5,886 bases of DNA from Aalborgiella sp043775055 (GTDB lineage: Bacteria > Pseudomonadota > Gammaproteobacteria > Burkholderiales > Burkholderiaceae_C), in the NCBI GenBank assembly GCA_043775055.1, contig JAYVSU010000121.1, positions 1 through 5,886 on the forward strand, written 5' to 3'. The position numbers and the translations under genes are program-made. Shown here piece after piece: positions 1 to 5,268 of the stretch (position 1 is the first letter of the stretch; the number at the start of each line of letters is the position of its first letter). Below the pieces are notes generated by a model. It did no database searches and was not told the origin of the DNA. It saw only the letters and a list, made by a program, of their open reading frames with translations.

Positions 1-48
1 CGTGCTTCTCAGAATTGGTAGTTCAAGGAGGCTCTTATGTTTACACAT
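1..48 (-). CDS. possible 5' end of an unidentified gene running off the left edge
   Basis: On the minus strand an ATG at 46-48 opens a frame that stays open for 16 codons to the window edge, starting MCKHKSLLELPILRST. A purine-rich AGAGG sits about five bases upstream of the ATG, a fair ribosome binding site. A TTGAATTCAA palindrome (88-97) lies further upstream and could contain a -35-like TTGAAT, but no good -10 follows it. Sixteen codons are too few to recognise a family, and the frame could be open by chance. The competing plus-strand reading of the same bases is an 8-codon ORF at 37-63. Low confidence; only sequence to the left of the window can settle it. Confidence 0.2.
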   Translation of the reverse strand, partial: MCKHKSLLELPILRST

Positions 49-111
49 CTGTGCCTCTCTTAAGCTACTGTTTCGCGCACTTCGTAGTTGAATTCAAGAA
101 AGTTCTAATTT

Positions 112-165
112 ACTATGTATTTAATAGCTGCTTAGGCAATAAATACGCCGGCTATAGGCTTAAAT
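112..165 (-). repeat. intergenic repeat copy A, downstream of brnA
   Basis: Read in the direction of brnA transcription, this copy has an ATTTAAGCC box (157-165), the core AGCCGGCGTATTTATTGC (136-153) and a hairpin-like GCTAT-N7-ATAGT (112-128). The 33 bases at 121-153 match copy B (813-845) at 28 positions. The hairpin is imperfect here, ATAGT replacing ATAGC, which leaves a 4-bp stem. The box directly abuts the brnA stop codon. The role is unknown; a 3'-UTR or termination element is the simplest reading. Confidence 0.6.
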
Positions 166-459
166 CTATGCTGCATGCAGCTCTTGTTTAATCGTCTCAC
201 GCACAACATCTGCTAGTCTGCGGCCTTGCGCAAATTCTGCCAATGCTTCGTTCATCAGCGTTTGGTAGTTGCCACCCGTCATCTCGGCTTGTACTTTAAA
301 CACAGCCAATGTCGCGTTGTCCACGCGCATGGTTATACGAGATTTACCGCCTTGTGCGGCTTGCAGTTTTGCCAAAGCAGGCGTGTCTTTAACCGATTTA
401 GCCGAGCTGAAATCCATATCGGCGTATTGCTTGAAAGTAGGATCAGAATTGTTGCTCAT
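166..459 (-). CDS. brnA: BrnA-type antitoxin, ribbon-helix-helix DNA-binding protein
   Basis: This is a 97-residue antitoxin of a type II toxin-antitoxin system. In the family, BrnA binds and neutralises the BrnT ribonuclease and, through a ribbon-helix-helix fold, represses its own operon. The visible support is the segment at residues 39-77, beginning KSRITMRVDNATL (the DNA-binding strand) and ending NYQTLMNEALAEF, a typical BrnA ending of the fold. The N-terminal 38 residues are polar and probably form the toxin-binding part. The ATG is at 457-459, with a strong AAGGAG (465-470) five bases upstream that lies inside the brnT coding region. The gene overlaps the brnT 3' end by 17 bases, so the two are one transcript and probably coupled. 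The order toxin then antitoxin is usual for brnTA. The last residues (HAA) and the TAG stop abut repeat copy A. Confidence 0.85.
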   Translation of the reverse strand: MSNNSDPTFKQYADMDFSSAKSVKDTPALAKLQAAQGGKSRITMRVDNATLAVFKVQAEMTGGNYQTLMNEALAEFAQGRRLADVVRETIKQELHAA

Positions 460-718
460 ACGTTCTCCTTTGAGGTTGATTGGCTTTCCAAGCCGAAATT
501 AAGCGCGGAATATCACCGCGCAGAGTCCACACCACGACCAAAATGCGGCTTTTCTCACCCATGCCCAATGTTACAAACCGCACTTCGCCACTTGAATCGG
601 TGTCTTCTCGTGTGAGCGCATACGGGTCAAGCAGCACAACTTTGGCTTCGTCAAAGGTCACACCCTCATGGTTGAGAGGGTTAATTCGTGCCTTTTCGGG
701 ATCAAATTCGATTTGCAT
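443..718 (-). CDS. brnT: BrnT-type ribonuclease toxin (DUF497)
   Basis: This is a 91-residue toxin of the BrnT/DUF497 family, a RelE-like fold that cleaves RNA and slows growth when free of BrnA. Family features are visible in order: an N-terminal FDPEKARINPLNHEGVTFDE (KHGVSF-like, residues 5-24), DPYALTRED (31-39), GEVRFVTLGM (44-53), RILVVVWTLRGD (58-69) and the C-terminal RLISAWKAN...RRTYE (72-88). The usual ISARKA motif reads ISAWKA, so Trp77 replaces a commonly conserved Arg. I chose the ATG at 716-718. A frame-extending TTG two codons earlier (722-724) is less likely, because it abuts the predicted -10 box. No Shine-Dalgarno sequence precedes the ATG, and the promoter position predicts a leaderless message. 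brnA overlaps the 3' end. Confidence 0.85.
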   Translation of the reverse strand: MQIEFDPEKARINPLNHEGVTFDEAKVVLLDPYALTREDTDSSGEVRFVTLGMGEKSRILVVVWTLRGDIPRLISAWKANQPQRRTYEQQF

Positions 719-724
719 TGTCAA

Positions 725-754
725 ATTATATGCACAAATGTATGTACATCACAA
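725..754 (-). promoter_or_regulatory. brnTA promoter and probable BrnA operator
   Basis: On the minus strand a perfect -10 TATAAT (725-730) lies 18 bases from a -35-like TTGTGA (749-754). Only six bases (TTGACA, 719-724) separate the -10 from the brnT ATG, so the expected start of transcription is the A of that ATG. The spacer holds an 8-bp palindrome, ATGTACAT (742-749). Two CACAA direct repeats (733-737 and 750-754 on the plus strand) are 17 bases apart. A second palindrome, CATGCATG, lies at 769-776. These are candidate binding sites for the ribbon-helix-helix antitoxin, which autoregulates in this family; which one is used is inference. Confidence 0.5.
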
Positions 755-803
755 GATGCTTGCAATAACATGCATGAAATTATGAAGGTTAACGTAAATA
801 ATT

Positions 804-887
804 GCTATATTATTAATAGCTAATTAAGCAATAAATACGGCTGCTTCAGCCAAATTAAGGCTTAAAAATAGCTATTATTTTGATAGC
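804..887 (-). repeat. intergenic repeat copy B, overlapping the end of the flavin reductase gene
   Basis: This is the longest copy. Read along the reductase transcript it has a first hairpin GCTAT-N7-ATAGC (871-887), a TTTTTAAGCC box (859-868), a hairpin GGCTG-AAG-CAGCC (839-851) leading into the core GTATTTATTGC (828-838), then AGCTATTAA (813-821). The last part forms the second hairpin, GCTAT-N7-ATAGC (804-820). The 33 bases at 813-845 match copy A at 28 positions. The copy covers the stop codon of the reductase gene and its last three codons. It lies in a 156-base gap between the reductase and brnT that holds no other gene besides the brnTA promoter. Confidence 0.65.
864..887 (-). terminator. 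possible transcription terminator of the flavin reductase gene
   Basis: In the reductase transcript, GCTAT-CAAAATA-ATAGC forms a 5-bp hairpin (871-887) followed by TA and then five U residues (864-868). The stop codon (875-877) is inside the hairpin, so a translating ribosome would disturb it. A second hairpin 20 bases further on, at 839-851 followed by GTATTTATT, is an alternative or additional stop. The stems are short and AT-rich, so efficiency is uncertain. Confidence 0.35.
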
Positions 888-1363
888 GGTGTAAAACTAC
901 CAAAATGCCGCTGGCTGTAAACCAAACTTTCAGCCAGGGTTTCACCTTCATGGCTGCCAAAATCAAGCACACGGCCTATCAGGATGTCGTGGTCGCCAGC
1001 GGTGACGACTTGCTCTAATTGGCAGTCAAACCACGCCACAGCGCCGGCAATGCGAGAGCGGCCGCTGGGGGCGTGCTTGACGGGGACGTGGTGAAAGCGC
1101 TCTGCCTGTGTACCGTGGGTAAACTGCATCGCTAAGTGTTGCTGGGTACTGGCCAGCACGCTGACGGTGTAGCCACCGCTTTGGGTGAAGGCTGGGTGAC
1201 TCAAGGACTCTTTGCGGATGCTCCATAGCACCAAGGCGGGGTCTAAGGAGACGGTGCTGAAGGAATTGCAGGTCATGCCGACATCTTGCCCCTCAAAATG
1301 CGCGGTGACCACAGTGACGCCGGTGGCAAAGTGGCTCATGGCATCACGAAGTGCTTTTGACAT
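875..1363 (-). CDS. flavin reductase family protein (FMN-binding split-barrel)
   Basis: This 162-residue protein belongs to the flavin reductase-like domain family (PF01613/COG1853; HpaC, RutF and related proteins). Members bind FMN or FAD and reduce it with NAD(P)H, often to feed a partner monooxygenase. Visible motifs, in order, are the start AMSHFATGVTVVTA (residues 8-21), the flavin-binding GMTCNSFSTVSLDPALVLW (29-47), GDHDILIGRVLDF (123-135) and the C-terminal LVYSQRHFG (147-155). Its length is normal for the family, and it is soluble with no signal peptide. No monooxygenase lies beside it, so the substrate partner cannot be named. The ATG at 1361-1363 gives the family-typical N-terminus but has no Shine-Dalgarno sequence; the leader is pyrimidine-rich. 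The last three codons and the stop come from repeat copy B. It lies 94 bases downstream of the tRNA-Leu gene on the same strand. Confidence 0.85.
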   Translation of the reverse strand: MSKALRDAMSHFATGVTVVTAHFEGQDVGMTCNSFSTVSLDPALVLWSIRKESLSHPAFTQSGGYTVSVLASTQQHLAMQFTHGTQAERFHHVPVKHAPSGRSRIAGAVAWFDCQLEQVVTAGDHDILIGRVLDFGSHEGETLAESLVYSQRHFGSFTPLSK

Positions 1364-1368
1364 AATGA

Positions 1369-1398
1369 GGGGAAAGAAGGGGAAATAAGGGAAACGAA
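1369..1398. repeat. three imperfect 10-bp tandem repeats in the reductase leader
   Basis: On the plus strand the units GGGGAAAGAA (1369-1378), GGGGAAATAA (1379-1388) and GGGAAACGAA (1389-1398) follow one another directly. In the reductase message they give a C/U tract just before the start codon, where a Shine-Dalgarno sequence would be expected. The 10-bp period is close to one helical turn. It may be simple slippage or a translation or regulatory tract. Confidence 0.55.
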
Positions 1399-1457
1399 TT
1401 TGCGCCTAGAATCTACCTGAATGATGAACAACTGAATGCATAATTTAGTAGATATTT

Positions 1458-1542
<85 letters not shown>

Positions 1543-1677
1543 CTATGATGTTTGCTGAGCGTTCAGTTGAATGAAGCCAAGAAACAAGATTTTGAATTTC
1601 AGGAAAAAGGTGATTGTATCAAAACGCGCAGCTCGAATCGTCAAACTACGCCAAGCTCGGCAAATATTACGGCAACT

Positions 1678-4050
1678 ATGGCGACAACTTACATGACAAA
1701 TAGCGTAAATAGTTCTGACAACGTCGGAAAAGGCCTGTTGGCCGAAGTCTCAGGCACTGTTCAAGGCCACCGTGATGGCCACGGTTTTGTGGTTCGTGAT
1801 GACGGTGAGGCAGATATTTACCTGCCGTCCAACGAGATGCGGGCCGTGCTGCACAAAGACAATGTCAAGGTCAACATCGTGCGCCAAGACCGCCGTGGTC
1901 GGCCTGAAGGGCGTGTGACGGAGATCATCCAGCGCTCCAAGCAACCCATCATTGGCCGTCTGCTGCATGAGAGCGGCATCTGGATCATGGCGCCAGAAGA
2001 CAAACGCTATGGTCAAGATGTGTTGATTCCCAAAGCTGCTACTGGCGACGCCAAAACAGGCCAAGTGGTGGTGGTTGAACTGACTGAGCCGCCCGCTTTA
2101 TTTGGCCAACCCGTAGGTCGCGTGATTGAGGTGTTGGGCGAGGTGGACGATCCGGGCATGGAGATTGAAATCGCCGTACGCAAATACAGCGTGCCGCATT
2201 TGTTCTCAGACGCGTGCTTGGGGCAAGCCAAGGCGCTGCCCGATAAAGTCCGCGCCATCGACAAAAAGAACCGCATCGACTTGACCGATATTCCACTGGT
2301 GACCATTGACGGTGAAGACGCGCGCGACTTTGATGACGCCGTCTATTGCGAACCCGCCAAAGTAGGGCGTGGCAAGGGTTGGCGCTTGCTGGTAGCCATT
2401 GCCGACGTGAGCCACTATGTTGAGAACGGCTCTGCCATCGACATTGATGCCTATGACCGTGCCACCAGCGTGTACTTCCCGCGTCGCGTTATCCCCATGT
2501 TGCCTGAGAAACTGTCTAACGGCCTGTGCTCGCTCAACCCCGATGTTGAGCGCCTGTGCATGGTCTGCGACATGTTGGTGACGGCCAAAGGCGACGTGCA
2601 TGCCTACCAGTTTTACCCAGCGGTGATGTTCAGCCACGCGCGGTTTACCTACACCGAAGTGGCTGCCATTTTGAGCAACACCAAAGGCCCAGAAGCGACG
2701 CGCCGCAAAGCCCGCATTACCGACTTGCTGAACCTGAGCGATGTCTACAAAGCTTTGCTCGCCGCCCGTGCGGTGCGCGGTGCGGTAGATTTTGAAACCA
2801 CTGAAACCCAAATTGTGTGTGATGAGAGTGGCCGGATTGAAAAAATCGTCCCCCGCACCCGCAACGAGGCGCACCGCCTGATTGAAGAGGCCATGCTGGC
2901 GGCCAATGTGTGCAGTGCAGACTACATTGCCCAAAGCAAGCACGCCGGTTTGTTCCGCGTGCATGAAGGCCCAACGCCTGAGAAGCAAGAGATTCTGCGC
3001 AATTACCTCAAGGCCACCGGCATCCCGCAAACGATTGGCGATGACCCTAAACCCGGCGAGTTCCAAGCCATCGCTTTGGCCACCAAAGACCGGCCCGATG
3101 CGCTGCAAATCCATTCAATGCTGCTGCGCTCCATGTCGCAAGCCATTTACACGCCTACCAACAGCGGTCATTTTGGTTTGGCGTACGACGCCTACACGCA
3201 TTTCACCAGCCCGATTCGGCGCTACCCCGATTTGCTGGTGCACCGCGTCATCAAAGCGATTTTGACCAACAGCAAGTACAAATTGCCTGCGTTGCCGTTA
3301 CCTGGTGAAGCGCATGAAAAACTGGCCAAACGCTTGGCGGCTCGGGTCAAAGCGCCATCTGCCAAAGTCGCCAAAATCACAGTCGAGCCGACCAAAGAAA
3401 TTTTGGCTTGGCAAGCCGCTGGCCTGCATTGCAGTGCCAACGAGCGCCGTGCGGACGAGGCCAGCCGCGACGTCGAGGCTTGGCTCAAATGCAAGTACAT
3501 GCGAGAGTACTTGGGTGAGGAGTTCGAAGGTGTGGTCAGTTCGGTCGCCACCTTTGGTATTTTTGTCACCTTGGACGCGATGTATGTCGAAGGGCTGATT
3601 CACATCACCGAGCTGGGTGGCGAGTACTTCAAGTTCGACGAAGCGCGGCAAGAGCTGCGCGGTGAGCGCACTGGCATCAAATACGCCATCGGCAGCCGCG
3701 TGCGAATTCAGGTCAGTCGCGTCGATTTGGATGGTCGCAAAATCGACTTCCGCCTGGTGCCAAAAGGTGAGGATTTGATGGCGCGTGCCATGAAAGACAA
3801 AGGCATAGCAGGCGGCGCTAGCGTTGCAGGACATGGCAACTTTGCGCACCCTAGCAAGTCGGCAAAGTCGGGCAAATCACGCTCAGACCGATCTGGTGGC
3901 AGAGAACGTTCAGAGCCAACCTACGCTAACCCGTCCAGCCAGCGGCAGCCCGAGAGATCGCCTAAATCTGTCATTGCTGCGCGTAAAAAAGCGGCAAAAA
4001 ATCCATCTGCAAAAAGTCCAAATAAATCTAGAACAGGGAAGAAGAAATGA
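1678..4050 (+). CDS. rnr: ribonuclease R, processive 3'-5' exoribonuclease
   Basis: RNase R degrades structured RNA from the 3' end, acting in mRNA decay, rRNA quality control and trans-translation. With the ATG at 1678 it has 790 residues. In order: two cold-shock domains (about 24-85 and 91-155); the RNB catalytic domain from about 200, with TIDGEDARDFDDAV at 209-222, whose Asp211, 217, 219 and 220 match the metal ligands of RNase II/R; RATSVYFPRRVIPMLPEKLS around 261-280; THFTSPIRRYPDLLVHR around 507-523; then an S1 domain (about 614-693). An Ala/Lys-rich insertion (about 535-575) precedes HCSANERRADEA. A basic, disordered Lys/Ser/Arg tail fills about 718-790. The N-terminal helix-turn-helix of the E. 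coli enzyme is absent. No candidate start has a good ribosome binding site. The frame runs back to a TTG at 1552, which would overlap the tRNA promoter region, and ATG 1693 is also possible. The 3' end overlaps the SDR gene by 4 bases. Confidence 0.93.
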   Translation: MATTYMTNSVNSSDNVGKGLLAEVSGTVQGHRDGHGFVVRDDGEADIYLPSNEMRAVLHKDNVKVNIVRQDRRGRPEGRVTEIIQRSKQPIIGRLLHESGIWIMAPEDKRYGQDVLIPKAATGDAKTGQVVVVELTEPPALFGQPVGRVIEVLGEVDDPGMEIEIAVRKYSVPHLFSDACLGQAKALPDKVRAIDKKNRIDLTDIPLVTIDGEDARDFDDAVYCEPAKVGRGKGWRLLVAIADVSHYVENGSAIDIDAYDRATSVYFPRRVIPMLPEKLSNGLCSLNPDVERLCMVCDMLVTAKGDVHAYQFYPAVMFSHARFTYTEVAAILSNTKGPEATRRKARITDLLNLSDVYKALLAARAVRGAVDFETTETQIVCDESGRIEKIVPRTRNEAHRLIEEAMLAANVCSADYIAQSKHAGLFRVHEGPTPEKQEILRNYLKATGIPQTIGDDPKPGEFQAIALATKDRPDALQIHSMLLRSMSQAIYTPTNSGHFGLAYDAYTHFTSPIRRYPDLLVHRVIKAILTNSKYKLPALPLPGEAHEKLAKRLAARVKAPSAKVAKITVEPTKEILAWQAAGLHCSANERRADEASRDVEAWLKCKYMREYLGEEFEGVVSSVATFGIFVTLDAMYVEGLIHITELGGEYFKFDEARQELRGERTGIKYAIGSRVRIQVSRVDLDGRKIDFRLVPKGEDLMARAMKDKGIAGGASVAGHGNFAHPSKSAKSGKSRSDRSGGRERSEPTYANPSSQRQPERSPKSVIAARKKAAKNPSAKSPNKSRTGKKK

Positions 4051-4811
4051 CAGCCTCACATAAAAGCAGCAAAGTTGCTATCGTCACTGGAGCTGGTACT
4101 GGCGTCGGCAAAGCGGCAGCCTTGGCGCTGTTGGCTGACGGTTACTACGTGGTTTTGGCAGGGCGTCGCATTGAACCCTTAGAAGCTGTGATTGCCGAGT
4201 CTGGCGCTGGCAAACGCGGTTTGGCGGTGTCTACTGACGTGTCCAATGTGGAATCCGTCCAAGCACTGTTTGCCGCTGCTGTCAAAGCCTTTGGCCGCGT
4301 GGATGTGTTGTTCAACAATGCGGGTGTCAACGCGCCCGGCATTCCGTTGGAAGACTTGACGTTAGAGCAATGGAAAAACGTGGTCGACATCAACTTCACC
4401 GGCATGTTTTTGTGCATCCAACAAGCCTTCAAAACCATGAAAGCGCAAACCCCACGCGGTGGCCGCATCATCAACAACGGGTCGATTTCAGCGACTACAC
4501 CCCGTCCGAACTCGATTGCCTACACGTCGACAAAGCACGCAGTACAAGGCTTGACCAAAAGCGCTTCGCTCGATGGCCGCAAGTACGATATTGCAGTCGG
4601 TCAAATTGACATTGGCAATGCAGCCACCGAGATGGCCGCGCGCATGGCCACAGGCATCATGCAAGCCAATGGCCAGATAGAGATCGAACCCCTGATGGAC
4701 GTCGCCATCGTCGGCCAGTCCATCGTCTACATGGCAAATCTGCCGCTCAGCGCGAATGTGCTGTTCCATACTGTGATGGCAACCAAGATGCCATTTGTGG
4801 GCCGGGGCTAG
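4047..4811 (+). CDS. SDR family NAD(P)-dependent oxidoreductase
   Basis: This 254-residue classical short-chain dehydrogenase/reductase has a Rossmann fold and a complete catalytic set. The cofactor loop is TGAGTGVG (residues 14-21). AGRR (38-41) after the second strand suggests NADP(H) preference. STDV (62-65) contacts the adenine, and the NNAG motif is at 90-93. The catalytic tetrad is Asn116, Ser146 (in NNGSIS), Tyr159 and Lys163 (YTSTK). The substrate cannot be told from sequence; sugar, polyol and acyl substrates all occur in the family. The ATG at 4047 overlaps the rnr stop as ATGA. AGGGAAG lies a few bases upstream inside rnr, so the two genes are very probably co-transcribed and translationally coupled. 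The operon link to RNase R gives no obvious metabolic clue. Confidence 0.92.
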   Translation: MTASHKSSKVAIVTGAGTGVGKAAALALLADGYYVVLAGRRIEPLEAVIAESGAGKRGLAVSTDVSNVESVQALFAAAVKAFGRVDVLFNNAGVNAPGIPLEDLTLEQWKNVVDINFTGMFLCIQQAFKTMKAQTPRGGRIINNGSISATTPRPNSIAYTSTKHAVQGLTKSASLDGRKYDIAVGQIDIGNAATEMAARMATGIMQANGQIEIEPLMDVAIVGQSIVYMANLPLSANVLFHTVMATKMPFVGRG

Positions 4812-4837
4812 AATTCTCTGATAGTAAAGCGTATAGT
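4809..4837 (+). promoter_or_regulatory. candidate promoter of the small membrane protein gene
   Basis: A good -10 TATAGT (4832-4837, five of six consensus bases) is preceded at 17 bases by a weak TAGAAT (4809-4814, three of six). Transcription would start near 4844 and give a leader of about 22 bases containing the ribosome binding site. Read-through from the SDR gene, 54 bases upstream, is equally possible. Confidence 0.3.
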
Positions 4838-4865
4838 AGTTTTCAACTAAAGGGAGGTTGACTTA

Positions 4866-5180
4866 ATGTCTAAGCTCAATAGAACGCTAGTTACCAAGGT
4901 GGTTCTGGCGTTTGTTTTATTGTCAGGGTTGGCTGGCGTTGCTGGTTCACAACTCGCACCCACGCTGCCTTTGCAAACTGTACTTTATTACGCCGCTTGT
5001 GGAGCCGTTGCTTTTGTTGGCCTCATGGTTGTTGCTTTGATTATCGATCTCACCTTCAGCCAGTTTATTCTGCGCAACGGTGGTACAGACGCCCAATGGT
5101 TCTGGTTTCCCGGCGAGCCGCCGGGTTTGCAGCAGCTGCGCGGACAGGCGGCCGCTGAAGCGGGTAAACCCAAAGTTTAA
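4866..5180 (+). CDS. small two-helix membrane protein of unknown function
   Basis: I do not recognise a family for this 104-residue protein. It has a short basic N-terminus (Lys3, Arg6, Lys11), a hydrophobic helix at about residues 12-30, a brief loop (APTLPLQ), and a second long hydrophobic helix at about 37-61. A soluble tail of about 40 residues follows, with aromatic QWFWFPGEPPG (77-87) and an Ala/Lys-rich end. The basic N-terminus predicts both ends in the cytoplasm. The first helix could be read as a signal peptide (LAGVAGSQLA), but the second helix makes a membrane protein likelier. AGGGAGG (4851-4857) eight bases before the ATG is a strong ribosome binding site, which supports a real gene. 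It lies 54 bases after the SDR gene and converges on the ETF-ubiquinone oxidoreductase gene. Confidence 0.75.
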   Translation: MSKLNRTLVTKVVLAFVLLSGLAGVAGSQLAPTLPLQTVLYYAACGAVAFVGLMVVALIIDLTFSQFILRNGGTDAQWFWFPGEPPGLQQLRGQAAAEAGKPKV

Positions 5181-5190
5181 TTAAGCTCTT

Positions 5191-5257
5191 TTTGCTATCA
5201 ATAAAATAGCAAACTATATAGCAAATACGCCGGCTACAATCGTTTAAACGCTTAAAT
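5191..5257 (-). repeat. intergenic repeat copy C between convergent genes
   Basis: Read along the ETF-QO transcript this copy has GATTTAAGC (5250-5258), a 10-bp palindrome CGTTTAAACG (5241-5250), the core TAGCCGGCGTATTT (5223-5236) and a perfect 8-bp hairpin, TTTGCTAT-N7-ATAGCAAA (5191-5213). The 14-base core is identical to that of copy A. The hairpin lies between the two convergent genes and could end transcripts from either side, though neither strand has a clean U tract after it. Confidence 0.6.
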
Positions 5258-5268
5258 CGGCTAATTTA

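Noticed and set aside
3..191. Plus-strand frame open from the left edge to 191, possibly the 3' end of a gene
   Set aside because: It runs through repeat copy A and into antisense of the end of brnA, and its composition looks like AT-rich chance sequence with no recognisable motif.
226..615. 129-codon plus-strand open frame across brnTA
   Set aside because: It is antisense to two well-supported small genes and has no ribosome binding site or known domain.
1364..1398. G-quadruplex from the G runs of the tandem repeat
   Set aside because: Only three G runs are present; a stable intramolecular quadruplex needs four.
1411..1453. ATCTAC...GTAGAT inverted repeat and CTGAATG direct repeats after the tRNA
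   Set aside because: The stem is six bases with a 31-base loop and no U tract; too weak to call a terminator or operator.
2206..3114. 302-codon minus-strand open frame inside rnr
   Set aside because: It is antisense to the conserved RNase R catalytic domain and reads as a codon-bias shadow with no family motifs.
4838..4861. Two alternative hairpins around the ribosome binding site of the membrane protein gene, suggesting a riboregulator
   Set aside because: The stems are only four and five AT-rich pairs; such pairings are common by chance.
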